From Elusimicrobiota bacterium (GTDB lineage: Bacteria; Elusimicrobiota; Elusimicrobia; UBA1565; UBA9628): a stretch of DNA of 59,454 nt. Of this stretch, positions 16,080-27,886 are shown piece by piece. The first letter of the stretch is position 1. The number at the start of each line of letters is the position of its first letter. The stretch is from the NCBI GenBank assembly GCA_003151975.1, contig PLZD01000067.1, positions 65,143 to 124,596 on the forward strand. The letters run 5' to 3'. The position numbers and the translations under genes are program-made. A model generated the notes under the pieces. It was not told the origin of the DNA. It worked only from the letters and a program-made list of their open reading frames with translations, and did not search any database.

Positions 16080-16643
16080 ATGAGACTTTTCATCGCGGCC
16101 GGCATCAACGACAAAGTGTGGGCGGCGGCGTCCGGGCTCATCGACGAGCTTTCGAAAGCCAAGGGCGAGGTAAAATGGGTGGAGCCGGGGAACCTTCACT
16201 TGACGCTCGTCTTCCTTGGCGAAGTCTCCGCAGACCATCTCACTCCCATCACCAACGCCCTCGATTCAACGGCCAACGGCAACGGCGCGTTTGAAATCGA
16301 GTTTGACCGGCTGGGCGCCTTCGGCGCGCCTTCGCGCCCTCGCGTCATATGGCTGGGCATCGGAAAGGGCGCGAAGGTTTTAACGACAATCGCGGCTGAT
16401 CTTCGCAGAAGCCTTGAAGCCAACGGCGTCACTTTTTCCGACGAGCACGAATTCTCGGCGCACCTCACGCTCGGCCGCGTGCGCGGCCCGCGCGGCGTCA
16501 AAGAGCTCGTGGAGCGCCTGCGCGCAACACCGGTTTCAGCGGGGCTCTCGCTGCGCGTCGAGAATCTGATGCTGTTTCAAAGCCGGCTCGCGGCTGATGG
16601 CCCGAAGTACGCGGTCCTGCGCGAGTCGGCGCTGGAAATGTGA
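16080..16643 (+). CDS. thpR: RNA 2',3'-cyclic phosphodiesterase (LigT family)
   Basis: A 187-residue member of the 2H phosphoesterase superfamily, normal length. Both catalytic HxT motifs are present: HLT at 40-42 (in NLHLTLVFLG) and HLT at 127-129 (in SAHLTLGRV). The N-terminus MRLFIAAGIND fixes the start. The enzyme hydrolyses 2',3'-cyclic phosphates on RNA to 2'-phosphates. It lies divergent from the hydroxylase gene and converges, with a 1-nt gap, on the YgiQ gene. Confidence 0.93.
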   Translation: MRLFIAAGINDKVWAAASGLIDELSKAKGEVKWVEPGNLHLTLVFLGEVSADHLTPITNALDSTANGNGAFEIEFDRLGAFGAPSRPRVIWLGIGKGAKVLTTIAADLRRSLEANGVTFSDEHEFSAHLTLGRVRGPRGVKELVERLRATPVSAGLSLRVENLMLFQSRLAADGPKYAVLRESALEM

Positions 16644-16644
16644 T

Positions 16645-18582
16645 CTAGTCGCGCCGGCGCGCGGACGGCCGCTGGGGGCGATAGCCCTTCGAGCTCGGGT
16701 CTTTTTTGGGGAACTCGCGCGCGTGGACGTGCTCGCCGGAATCGCGGTTGGCTTTCTCGCGGCGCGCGATGATGGCTTGTTTGGGCGGGTGCTCCGGGAT
16801 CAGGCAGTCGCAGCCGTTGCCGATCAAATCCTTGCGGCCGGCTTTGAGCAGGGCCTCGCGCACCTCGAAATAATTCTCGGGCTTGAAGAATTGCAGCAGC
16901 GCGCGCTGAAGTTTTCGGTCGCGCAGATTGCGCGCGATCGGCAGTTCCCGGCCGGTCTCGGGGTCTTTTCCGGTGTAGTACATCGCGGTGGCCACATCGA
17001 AGGGCGCGGGGATGAAGTCCTGCACGGCGTCGGGCTTATATCCGTTGCGCTTGAGAAAGATCGCGAGATCGATCATCGCCGGAAGATCGGAGCCCGGGTG
17101 CCCTGAGATGAAATACGGGACGAGAAACTGGTTCTTGCCGGCCTTTTTGTTTTCCGCCTCGAATTTCTTCGCGAAGTCCTCGAAGGTGTCGTGCGTCGGC
17201 TTTTTCATGGCGGCGAGCACCTTCGGGTCGGTGTGCTCGGGCGCCACCTTGAGGCGCCCGCCGATGTGATGCGCGGTCAGCTCGGTCATGTATTCGGGCG
17301 ACAGGCGGGCCAGGTCCATACGGATGCCGGAGGCAACGAGCACTTTGTTCACGCCTTCGACCTCGCGCGATTTTTTCATGAGCTCGGTCAGCGGTTTGTG
17401 GTCGGTCCCCAGGCACTTGCAAATCGTGGGGGAAACACACGAGAGGCGCTTGCAGATCTTTTCGATCTCGGGCTTGGTGCAGCGCATTTGATACATGTTC
17501 GCGGTCGGCCCGCCGATGTCGGAGACCGTGCCTTTGAACTCGGGGTCCTGGCCCATCTGCTTGAGCTCCTTGAGAACGCTTTCTTCGGAGCGCGACTGGA
17601 TCGTGCGGCCTTGGTGCGCCGTGATCGAGCAGAAAGTGCAGCCGCCGAAGCACCCGCGCATGATCGTGACCGAGTCCTTGATCATCTCGTAGGCGGGGAT
17701 GGGCTCTTTGTAGCTGAAATGGGCTTGGCGCGTGTAGGGCAGGCCGTAGTAGAAGTCCATGCGCTCCTGCGAGACCGGGTACTGCGGCGGGGTCTGCACG
17801 ACGTGGCGGTTGGCGTGCTTCTGGACGATGGTCTTGGCGTTGAAGGGGCTTGTCTCGCGGTGGATGAGATGCGTAGCCCTCAGAAACCTATCCTTGTCGG
17901 CCTTGACCTCCTCGAAGCTCGGAATGTGCAGCGTATTCGCGTCTTGCGGCGGAGGCGGCTCGGAGGCGCCCAGAGCATAGGCGATGCCCCGTAAGTCGCG
18001 CATGTCCTTGACGGTTTTGCCCGCAGCCAAGCGCTTGGCGATCTCGACGATCGTTTCCTCGCCCATGCCGTAGGCGACCAAATCCGCTTTCGAGTCGAGC
18101 AGGATCGACGGCTTGACCGTGTCGCTCCAGTAGTCGTAGTGCGCCAGGCGCCGCAGGCTCGCCTCGACGCCGCCGGCGATCACCGGCACGCCGGAGTACG
18201 CCTCGCGCGCGCGCTGGCAGTACGGCATCGTCGCGCGGTCGGGCCGCAGATGAATTTTCCCGCCGGGAGAATACGCGTCGTCGTTGCGCACTTTTTTGTT
18301 CGCCGTGTAATGATTGATCATCGAGTCCATGTTGCCGGCGGAAATCGCGAAGAACAGGCGGGGGCGGCCGAAGGTTTTCCAGGGCTCGCAGGAGCGCCAG
18401 TCGGGCTGTGAGAGGATCGCGACTTTAAAGCCGGCATGCTCGAGCACGCGGCCGAGTATCGCCATCGCGAACGAGTAATGGTCGATGTAGGCGTCGCCGG
18501 TGACGAAGACGATGTCGACCTCGTCCCAGCCGCGGTCCTTCATCTCGCGGTGGGTCATCGGCAGGAATCTCGAAGCGGCCAT
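16645..18582 (-). CDS. YgiQ family radical SAM protein
   Basis: A 645-residue protein. A B12-binding-like N-terminal region contains DAYIDHYSFAMAILGRVLEHAGF; the radical SAM core has the cluster motif CFGGCTFC near residue 309, followed by SITAHQGR, and the family's C-terminal region with SGHPGSDLPAMIDLA and QDFIPAP. The extreme C-terminus is Lys/Arg-rich. Start ATG 18582 (MAASRFLPM) is preferred to 18591 because it lies 7 nt below a GATAAT box. The reaction catalysed by YgiQ proteins is not known. Confidence 0.93.
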   Translation of the reverse strand: MAASRFLPMTHREMKDRGWDEVDIVFVTGDAYIDHYSFAMAILGRVLEHAGFKVAILSQPDWRSCEPWKTFGRPRLFFAISAGNMDSMINHYTANKKVRNDDAYSPGGKIHLRPDRATMPYCQRAREAYSGVPVIAGGVEASLRRLAHYDYWSDTVKPSILLDSKADLVAYGMGEETIVEIAKRLAAGKTVKDMRDLRGIAYALGASEPPPPQDANTLHIPSFEEVKADKDRFLRATHLIHRETSPFNAKTIVQKHANRHVVQTPPQYPVSQERMDFYYGLPYTRQAHFSYKEPIPAYEMIKDSVTIMRGCFGGCTFCSITAHQGRTIQSRSEESVLKELKQMGQDPEFKGTVSDIGGPTANMYQMRCTKPEIEKICKRLSCVSPTICKCLGTDHKPLTELMKKSREVEGVNKVLVASGIRMDLARLSPEYMTELTAHHIGGRLKVAPEHTDPKVLAAMKKPTHDTFEDFAKKFEAENKKAGKNQFLVPYFISGHPGSDLPAMIDLAIFLKRNGYKPDAVQDFIPAPFDVATAMYYTGKDPETGRELPIARNLRDRKLQRALLQFFKPENYFEVREALLKAGRKDLIGNGCDCLIPEHPPKQAIIARREKANRDSGEHVHAREFPKKDPSSKGYRPQRPSARRRD

Positions 18583-18589
18583 AATAGAC

Positions 18590-18595
18590 ATTATC
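18590..18595 (-). promoter_or_regulatory. -10 box of a leaderless promoter for the ygiQ-like gene
   Basis: GATAAT on the minus strand (one mismatch to TATAAT) ends 7 nt before ATG 18582. Confidence 0.4.
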
Positions 18596-18622
18596 CCACG
18601 AATTCCCGTCGGGCGCCAGGGT

Positions 18623-21393
18623 CTAAAAGGACTCGTACTGCGGCTTCCACAGCCGCGAGAAGCCGATCGAGATGCCCGTCATCGCCGAGTAGCCGGTGAT
18701 GGGCTGGGTCTTGAGCTCGAAGACGTAGACGTCGATGAAGGGCGCGACCGTCAGGTATTTCTTGATCGGGATCTTGAGCTTGAAGTTCATGTCGGCCTCG
18801 AAGCGCAGGTCTTGGATCGTGTCTTGATGCGTCAGGAAGAAGTAGTTGGCGTACCACTCGCCCTGCAGGCTCACGGGCGCTTTGCCCCAATCCTTGGCGA
18901 TGATCATGCGCGTGTGCAGACCGCCCTGGTTGTTGGGCGGCAGGCGCGACTGGTCGCGCTTGATGTTGGCCGAGATCTCCCACTTGCGGATGAAGTTGCC
19001 GTCGTAGAATTCGACGCCGGGAAAAACGCTGTAGACTTGCTTGCGCGGCAGGCCGGGGCTGGCGACGAATTCGCTGTCGTACTCGAAGCCCACCGACGGG
19101 CCCCACGACTGCGCGAGCCATTTTTCGCTGATACCGCCTTGTCTGCGCGTGCCGCTGGTCAGCGCCATGATGCGGTTGGCCGGCGTGTTGATCGTGTGGG
19201 GCTGGTCGCGCGGCGAGATCTGGCTTTGCGCGTACTCGAGCTCCAGAGTGTTGGACCACTTAAAGGGGTCGTAGAGATAATCAAGGTCGGTCTTGAGATC
19301 GCCGCCGACCGTGTATTGGGAGAAGCCTTGTATTCTCGCGTTGGGCACCGAGTTGAAGGCGTCGTCGCGCACGACCTGCGTGTCCTGGAGGTTCAAGCTC
19401 ACGTCGCGGAAGTTGATCTTCCACAAACCGCGTTTCGAGACCGCCGCGCCCTCCATCCACGCGTGATAGTCCGCGTTCCGGCGGCCGCGCCAGTCGCGCA
19501 GGCTCTCGAGGATGAGCTCGTCGGCCGTGCGGCCCACGGGTACCGGCGGCGGCGGGCCGTCGGCGAGCCCCAGAGCGTCGGCCAGGACGACGGTGGTCGC
19601 GACCTTGTAGATCTGCCGGTCGTCGATGGGCACGCCGTGGATTTTTCCATTGCGCGCTCCGCCCGCCGTGTAGGCGGTCTTGTCGCCCTTGGGCAACCCC
19701 TTTTCCCGGCGTTCTTCCTGGGCGCTGGCCTCGGCGAGAATGCCCTTGAGGTCGGCGCCGGTCATACGCAAGATCACGGCCTGGTCGCCGTCGGAGAGCC
19801 AGGATTTGACCACGGACTCGGGGATGTCGGCGTCGGTCTGGATCGATAAGGGCAGCACACGCAAGAGACCGACTTCCGAACCCGTCTTGTCGGCCAGCTG
19901 GGCCGCCGCCATGGTCCAGAACCGCTGGCTGGTGATCTGCGGGAATCCGCCTTGCTCGGCGTTATCGGGGAAGATGCGGCGCGCCGAGGGCAGGAGCGCC
20001 GGCTGCGTCGAGAGCGCGGTGGCGTAGGTCTCGGGGGTGAAGACCGGGATGCCGAAGGCCCACGGAACGTTCTCGTCGAGCGTCAGATGGCGCTCCCGGA
20101 TGTCCACCATGCGCGCCGAGCCTTCGCGGCGCAGGTCGACGCTCAGAAGGTTGAGGGTCTCGTCCCAATACTTCATGATCCAGAGCGGCTGATCGAAGTC
20201 GTACGCGCGGGCGTTGCTCAAACCCGTTTCCGGACGCTTGGCCGCGTGATAAGGCGAATCGTAATCCTCGGCGATGATCAGGTCCGCGCCCAACGCCTCG
20301 AAGCGCAGGCGCTCGGCTTTCGGGGTCAGCGCTCCCAAGATCGCCACCAGATCGCACTCGCGGCGGTAGGCGGTGCTTTTGGCCTGGAACGTCGTCACGG
20401 GGTCGGCGACGGTCGCCCCCGTCAGGCCTCCCTGGTGTAAGAATTTGGCGGCCTCGGGCGGCGTCATGCCGACCAGGCAAAGCTTGAGCCCGCCGGTCGC
20501 GACCACGGCGTGATCGGGGAACAAGGTGACGGCAGGCGAGCTCGTGTAGACCAAGTTCGCCGATAGAAATTGAATGCCGTCGGGCCGCTCGGCGAGATAC
20601 TGCTGAACCTCCCGGAATCTCCCGACCTCGGCCGAGCCGACCGCGGAATATTTGAGGCCCATGGACTCAAGCTTTTCCGCGAGCGCGCGGCCGGAGGGCT
20701 CGGTGATCCCCGAGCCGAAGGCGTCGCTGCGGGCCACCCCCAGCAGCGGGCCTTCCCTTTTTTCCCGCGCGAGCATGGTGGCCAGGCGCCCCAGGCCGCC
20801 GTGGATTTTGGCCACGATCACCACCGAGACCGTCTTGCCGCGCCACTCGATGCGGTAGGACTCGGCCACCGCGGACAGCCACTGAGCGCCCTCGCCGGCG
20901 TTGGGGTCGAGCTGGGCCGTGACGAGCGCCTCGCCGGTCGGGCTGCGCACTTGCGTCAGCGTCATGGTGCGGGTCGTCGTGTGGATGAGCCAAGGCGTGC
21001 GGTAAGTCGAGGTATCTTCCGCCATGGCGCTCAAGCCCGCGATGAGAGAGGGCTCCGGGGGAAAGACGAGCGCCGCCTCGGGTCCCGCCTCGAGGACCAC
21101 GGCGCTCATCGTCGAGAAGACGGCTTCATCGCTCTCGGGGGCCTCGTTTGGGGGCAGGCGCAGGCGATAGTCGGTGCCGGAGTGGTAGCAGGGCACCGAC
21201 TGGATATCGAGCAGGCGCGCCGTCGTCGAGGAAAGGCGGATCAGCCGCTCGAGCGGCACGTCGAGCGTCGTTCCCGCCGAGACCGTGGCCGGTTCGATGA
21301 TCGCCAAGCGCAAGGTCCCCGACGAAGTCTCGCCGGCGCGGACGGCAATCGTGAGGACAGGCAGAAGCGCCAATCCGAGCAGCCGCCTGTAGT

Positions 21394-21397
<4 letters not shown>
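18623..21397 (-). CDS. degenerate UshA-like 5'-nucleotidase fused to a C-terminal outer-membrane beta-barrel
   Basis: A 924-residue secreted protein (signal peptide [21 protein letters not shown]). Residues about 185-410 align by eye with the calcineurin-like half of 5'-nucleotidases ([15 protein letters not shown], then DAFGSG), but the metal ligands are mostly lost: the GNHE block reads GSAE, the LSHLG block LGALT, and GGHSH has no His pair. Residues about 470-625 match the 5'-nucleotidase C-terminal domain ([29 protein letters not shown]). From about 660 on there are alternating amphipathic strands rich in Tyr/Trp/Phe and the protein ends in YESF, a typical beta-barrel end. The TTG start overlaps the clpB stop (TTGA). 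Confidence 0.75.
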
Positions 21398-23940
<2,543 letters not shown>

Positions 23941-23957
23941 TTTCGTCTTCCAACCCT

Positions 23958-23963
23958 ATTATA
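23958..23963 (-). promoter_or_regulatory. -10 box for clpB
   Basis: A perfect TATAAT on the minus strand, 17 nt before ATG 23940, with a GGAAGA stretch that can act as a ribosome site. No CIRCE repeat or clear heat-shock -35 is visible. Confidence 0.5.
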
Positions 23964-24018
23964 TCCTTAGAAGCGCTTGCAGGCTATAAAGTCGGTGGCG
24001 GCGCGCCGACCCCTACGT

Positions 24019-26175
24019 TCAGGGAATGTAGGTTTCGGGCGTGGACTTCGCCGCGTTCTGGCCGGCCGAGTTCGTGGGCGTCATCATGTCGGCCAGCACG
24101 TGCGCCGTTTCCTCGAGGACGAAGTCGGGAACCGGCGGCGCCTTCTCGTAATCGGGGCCCTCGGCTTCCATCGTAACCGCGGCGGTGGATTTCTTCGGGG
24201 GTTCCGCGCCGTCGATGGACTCAAGGGTAATTTCCGTGGCGACCAGTTCCTTGGACTTGCGCGCGGCGCGCTCCTTCTTGCGCTGGGCTTCGCGGTCCTC
24301 GTCGGCCTTCTTCTCGGCGACGCGCTTCTTCTCGTTGAGCGAGATGGTCTTCTCTTCCTTCTGCTTCTTGTAGCGCTCGATGTCGGAGCGCACGTAGGTG
24401 AACTCGGGCGAGGCGGCCACGCGCTCGGCCGAGAGCCGCGCCAGTTCCTTGTTCTTGGGCGCCGTCACCGACTCGGTGCGCTCGAAGCTGGCGGGGTCGG
24501 TCTCATCATAGGGCATCGCGTTCTTGAGCGCGGATTCCGCGATGTCCATGTAGTCCTCGAGGCTCGGCAGCTTCACGTCGGGGATGACTCCCCGATTCTG
24601 CGTCGAGCCGCCCGAGACGCGGTAAAACTTCTGGATCGTGAGCTTGACCGCTCCCGGGTTGTACGAGCGCATCGCTCCCGGAAGATATTGGGACAAGTCG
24701 ATGATCGACTGCACCGTGCCCTTTCCGAAAGTGCTCTTCTCGCCGACGATGAGCGCGCGGTCGTAGTCCTGCAGGGCCGCGGCCAGAATTTCGGAGGCGG
24801 AGGCCGAGGCGCGCGAGGTCAGCACGATGAGCGGGCCGTTGTAGAGCGCGCCGGGCTCGGTGTCGCGCAGGACCTTGGTGATGCCGCGCGCGTCCTTGAC
24901 CTGCACGACGGGCCCCTCGGGGATGAACAGGCCGGTCAAACTGACCGCTTCTGAAAGAGACCCGCCGCCGTTGCGGCGCAAATCGAGAATCACGCCGTCG
25001 ACGTTGTTCTTCTTGAGCGCAAGCAGCAGCTTTTCCACGTCGCGCGTGGTGCTCTTGGCGTCGATGACGGACTTCATGTCGGCGTAGAACGAGGGCAGGT
25101 CGATGACGCCGACCTTGACGGTCTTGCCCGCGGACAGCGGCAGATCGATGATCTTGGCCTTGGCTTCCTGGTCGGTGAGCTTGATCTCGTCGCGCACAAG
25201 CGTTATCGACACGCGGGTCGCGGGGTCGATGGCGTCGGCCGGGATCACGCGCAGGCGCACGGTGGTCCCTTTCTCGCCGCGGATCATTTGGACGAGCCTA
25301 TCCAACTTCATACCCACGGCCTCGATCCACGGGCCGTCGCCCTGGGCGATGGCCTCGATCTTGTCGTTGGGCTTGAGGCGCTTGTCCTTGTCGGCGGGGC
25401 CGCCCGACACCAGCGAGACGATCTTCGCGTAGCCGTCCTCGGAGCGCAGCACGGCGCCGATGCCGACCAGCGAGAGCTTCATGCTGATGTCGAAGTTCTC
25501 CTTCTGCGGGGCGGCCATGTAGTCCGAGTGCGGATCGAAGGTGTGCGTCAGAGCGGAGAGATAATTCTGGAGTATGTCGCTCGAGTCGTACTCTTTGTAG
25601 CTGCGCACGAGGCGCTCGTAGCGCGTGTTGACGGTCTTGACGATCTCCTCGGGCTTGGCCTTGGTCATCTTTTCTTGGAGAAGCTCGTACTTGATGCGCA
25701 GGCGCCACAGCTCGCGGGCTTGCTTGGCGTCGGCGGCCCAGGGCGCCTCGTGGCGGTCGATGACGATGGCATCGGCGGCGTCGAAGTCCATGGGGGAGGC
25801 GGTCAGTTCCTTGACCAGCGCCGCGCGCTCGTCGAGCCTTTTCAAGAAGCGGTCGAAGATCTCGTAGGCCGGGGCGACGTCGCCTTCCTTGATCCTGTCG
25901 GCCAGCGAGTCGCCGTAGCGCGCGTTGAATTCGTCGACGTCGGATTTCTCGAAGAACATGCGGTTGTAGTCGTAGACTTCGAGATAGTCAGCCAGGATCG
26001 CCCTGGAGGTTTTGGCATCGAGCGCGTGGTGCAGATAGTGGTTCTGCTCGAGTATGCGGCCGACGAGCTGGCCCACGATGGGCGCGGCGGGGTCGGGCTC
26101 GATGGCGCGCGCGGGAACTGCCGCCGCCAGCATCGCCGCGGACAGAAAGACAGACAGAATTTTCCTAGAGCTCAT
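24019..26175 (-). CDS. prc: tail-specific (C-terminal processing) periplasmic protease Prc, S41 family
   Basis: A 718-residue protein with a signal peptide (MSSRKILSVFLSAAMLAAAVPARA). The long N-terminal Prc region is followed by a PDZ domain (about 235-330: SLVSGGPADKDKRLKPNDKI), the S41 catalytic core with LRRNGGGSL, a Ser cluster SRASASASEI near 455 and the general-base Lys in TFGKGTVQ, and the C-terminal DUF3340-type helical domain. Length and order match E. coli Prc. It degrades periplasmic proteins with non-polar C-termini. ATG 26175 follows an AAGGTGA site by 5 nt; a GTG at 26184 is less likely. Confidence 0.95.
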   Translation of the reverse strand: MSSRKILSVFLSAAMLAAAVPARAIEPDPAAPIVGQLVGRILEQNHYLHHALDAKTSRAILADYLEVYDYNRMFFEKSDVDEFNARYGDSLADRIKEGDVAPAYEIFDRFLKRLDERAALVKELTASPMDFDAADAIVIDRHEAPWAADAKQARELWRLRIKYELLQEKMTKAKPEEIVKTVNTRYERLVRSYKEYDSSDILQNYLSALTHTFDPHSDYMAAPQKENFDISMKLSLVGIGAVLRSEDGYAKIVSLVSGGPADKDKRLKPNDKIEAIAQGDGPWIEAVGMKLDRLVQMIRGEKGTTVRLRVIPADAIDPATRVSITLVRDEIKLTDQEAKAKIIDLPLSAGKTVKVGVIDLPSFYADMKSVIDAKSTTRDVEKLLLALKKNNVDGVILDLRRNGGGSLSEAVSLTGLFIPEGPVVQVKDARGITKVLRDTEPGALYNGPLIVLTSRASASASEILAAALQDYDRALIVGEKSTFGKGTVQSIIDLSQYLPGAMRSYNPGAVKLTIQKFYRVSGGSTQNRGVIPDVKLPSLEDYMDIAESALKNAMPYDETDPASFERTESVTAPKNKELARLSAERVAASPEFTYVRSDIERYKKQKEEKTISLNEKKRVAEKKADEDREAQRKKERAARKSKELVATEITLESIDGAEPPKKSTAAVTMEAEGPDYEKAPPVPDFVLEETAHVLADMMTPTNSAGQNAAKSTPETYIP

Positions 26176-26256
26176 GGGGGTCACCTTGGAGAGCGTTTTT
26201 CCTCGAACAAGTTAGCAAATTTTTAGACACCGGCCATTCCGTGAAAGTTCGCCTTT

Positions 26257-26262
26257 AGTATA
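26257..26262 (-). promoter_or_regulatory. promoter (-10) for prc
   Basis: TATACT on the minus strand preceded by TGT gives the block ATCCTGTTATACT, nearly the same as the proC promoter block ATCCTGTTATAAC. The expected leader is about 75 nt and is AT-rich. No good -35 hexamer is visible. Confidence 0.45.
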
Positions 26263-26303
26263 ACAGGATTGCTCGTTTATGCCAGTACTGGGACGTTAAA
26301 ACC

Positions 26304-26363
26304 GGGCCATTGGGCCTAGGACGAGCCAGGCCGCTGGGCCGCCGAATACGGCCCGTCGGGCCC
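26304..26363. repeat. cluster of GGGCC / GGCCC motifs
   Basis: GGGCC occurs at 26304, 26312, 26336 and 26358 and its complement at 26350 and 26359 within 60 bp, enough to form alternative hairpins. It lies between the divergent prc and 26399 genes, just above the box at 26387. Function unknown. Confidence 0.4.
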
Positions 26364-26386
26364 AGGTTTGCTGGCGGCGGCGGGGT

Positions 26387-26392
26387 CATACT
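26387..26392 (+). promoter_or_regulatory. -10 box of a leaderless promoter for the 26399 gene
   Basis: CATACT (one mismatch to TATACT) ends exactly 6 nt before ATG 26399. Confidence 0.4.
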
Positions 26393-26398
26393 TGAGAC

Positions 26399-27346
26399 AT
26401 GAGAACGATCTTGCGGGCGTTTCTGGCGGCGTCCCTGGTCCTCAACGGCTTGGGCCCCGCGGCGGCCATCGAAGTGCGCCAAACCGAGGGTTCCAAGACG
26501 CCGCTGGCCATCGTTCCCCTGCAGTTGACGGTCGTAGCACCCGGTCCGTCGGCGACGGCCATGCCCGGCCTGACGCAGGCCGTCATGCCTTCGGCGCCGG
26601 AGTCCATCATCGTCGGTTCGGTCTCGGAAGCGGCGCCGGTCGTGCCGGTTCTTCCGGTGATGACGGCGCTCGAGCCCGGGCGGCCGACGATTGAAGCCGG
26701 CAAGGCTGAAGCGCCCTCGGCGCAAAACGATCTCAAGACGGCGGCGGGTTCCGAAACGCCCGAAGGCGCCGTTTTCGACGGCCAAAAGAGCTCCTGGCGG
26801 TCTCGGGCGGGCGCTGCCGTCGAGATGGCCCCGGTGGTTTTGGCGGCGCATTTCGTCTCTCTTTTCCCCAACGCTTTGACGCAGGGCACCGCGGCTCATC
26901 CGGTGGTCATGGGCGCGCTTTGGTATGGAGCGTCCGAGGGCATGGCCGGCATGCTCGCCGAGGCCCGGCGCACCGTGGTCGGCGGCTGGCAGGCTTCTCA
27001 CGATCAAAAATACCGCACCGACTACGCCACCGGCCAAATGCGCGACATTCGCGGCCATAAATACGGAACCGACCGCTACGAGCAGTACGCTCCCGGCAAG
27101 GTCAGCGCGGGAGAGCGAATGTTCGCGGCGCTGTTCTCCGGCGGCATGGGACTGCTGTGGGTCGGCGCCGACCTCAAGAACGTTCTCGCTTACGCGGCGA
27201 CCTTGGGCGTGCTCTCCGCGGTCACGGCGATCATCCGCGCTCGCCGCCCCGCGGCGCCGCCGTTCACGCAAAGCCCCGAAGATAAGGCGCACGCCTCTCG
27301 TTTCAACGCGAGTTTGGCGCCGGCGCCGGCCGTTTTGTTCGCCTAG
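26399..27346 (+). CDS. secreted protein of unknown function with Pro/Ala/Val-rich N-terminal half
   Basis: A 315-residue protein. A signal peptide (MRTILRAFLAASLVLNGLGPAAA) precedes a low-complexity region rich in Ala, Pro and Val (about 25-125). The C-terminal half has hydrophobic segments (about 142-160 and 235-280) around a conserved-looking polar piece with repeated Tyr/Arg/Asp (HDQKYRTDYATGQMRDIRGHKYGTDRYEQY), so it may be membrane-embedded. I recognise no family. Its stop overlaps the stop of the convergent PC4-like gene within CTAG. Confidence 0.65.
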   Translation: MRTILRAFLAASLVLNGLGPAAAIEVRQTEGSKTPLAIVPLQLTVVAPGPSATAMPGLTQAVMPSAPESIIVGSVSEAAPVVPVLPVMTALEPGRPTIEAGKAEAPSAQNDLKTAAGSETPEGAVFDGQKSSWRSRAGAAVEMAPVVLAAHFVSLFPNALTQGTAAHPVVMGALWYGASEGMAGMLAEARRTVVGGWQASHDQKYRTDYATGQMRDIRGHKYGTDRYEQYAPGKVSAGERMFAALFSGGMGLLWVGADLKNVLAYAATLGVLSAVTAIIRARRPAAPPFTQSPEDKAHASRFNASLAPAPAVLFA

Positions 27347-27804
27347 GCGGGCTTGGCGACGAGCTTCTGCATCTCTTTAAGGAAGGCGATGCTCTTGGGA
27401 ATATCTTTGTAGGGGATGCGCACGCCCTTCTTGGACCAGCCCTTGTAATCGACGTCCTCGACCCACTCGCGCAGGTCCACGCCGGTGTTGTCCCGAAAAA
27501 GCGTTATACGGACCACGAGCTCGACGCCCATTTTCTTGGGGAAGCGCCCGAGTTCTTTCTCCTCGAGCGCGTCGGGCTCCGGGGGGAGCTTGGCCAGCGT
27601 CGCGATCACGCCTTCGAGCACCTGGCCGTTGAGCGTGACGCCGGCCTTGGTGGGGCCGGTATAGGTGTCGCCTTTGACGAAGGTGCGCACCGAGGCGTAC
27701 TTGTAGCCGCGGTATTCGTCGACGTAGAACTTGAGCTCGCTGGTGTCGGAGAGGGGAATGGCGCCCACTTCTTTGAGGGGCTTGAATTCCTTAGCATCGG
27801 CCAT
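27343..27804 (-). CDS. tandem PC4-like (ssDNA-binding transcriptional coactivator) protein
   Basis: A 153-residue cytoplasmic protein in two similar halves. Residues about 22-70 (ELKFYVDEYRGYKYASVRTF ... GVTLNGQVLEGVIATL) and about 95-148 (VVRITLFRDNTGVDLREW ... GVRIPYKDIPKSIAFLKEM) each show four short strands followed by a helix, as in the PC4/YdbC fold. PC4 proteins bind single-stranded DNA as dimers, so this would be a built-in dimer. Family assignment is by pattern only. A TAGGAT box lies 6 nt before ATG 27804. Confidence 0.6.
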   Translation of the reverse strand: MADAKEFKPLKEVGAIPLSDTSELKFYVDEYRGYKYASVRTFVKGDTYTGPTKAGVTLNGQVLEGVIATLAKLPPEPDALEEKELGRFPKKMGVELVVRITLFRDNTGVDLREWVEDVDYKGWSKKGVRIPYKDIPKSIAFLKEMQKLVAKPA

Positions 27805-27810
27805 GCTTCA

Positions 27811-27816
27811 ATCCTA
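27811..27816 (-). promoter_or_regulatory. -10 box of a leaderless promoter for the PC4-like gene
   Basis: TAGGAT on the minus strand ends exactly 6 nt before ATG 27804. Confidence 0.45.
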
Positions 27817-27886
27817 CCAAATTGAAGACCGGGCCGACCCCTTGCGCGGACCGCCAACTACCGCTACACTCATTGCTGCACGCTAA

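Noticed and set aside
18500-19849. 449-codon plus-strand frame opposite the nucleotidase-barrel gene
   Set aside because: The minus strand carries the signal peptide, domains and barrel end; the plus frame is compositional.
23941-24018. CIRCE or heat-shock element upstream of clpB
   Set aside because: No TTAGCACTC/GAGTGCTAA repeat is present; only a short AAGCGCTT palindrome and a plain TATAAT were found.
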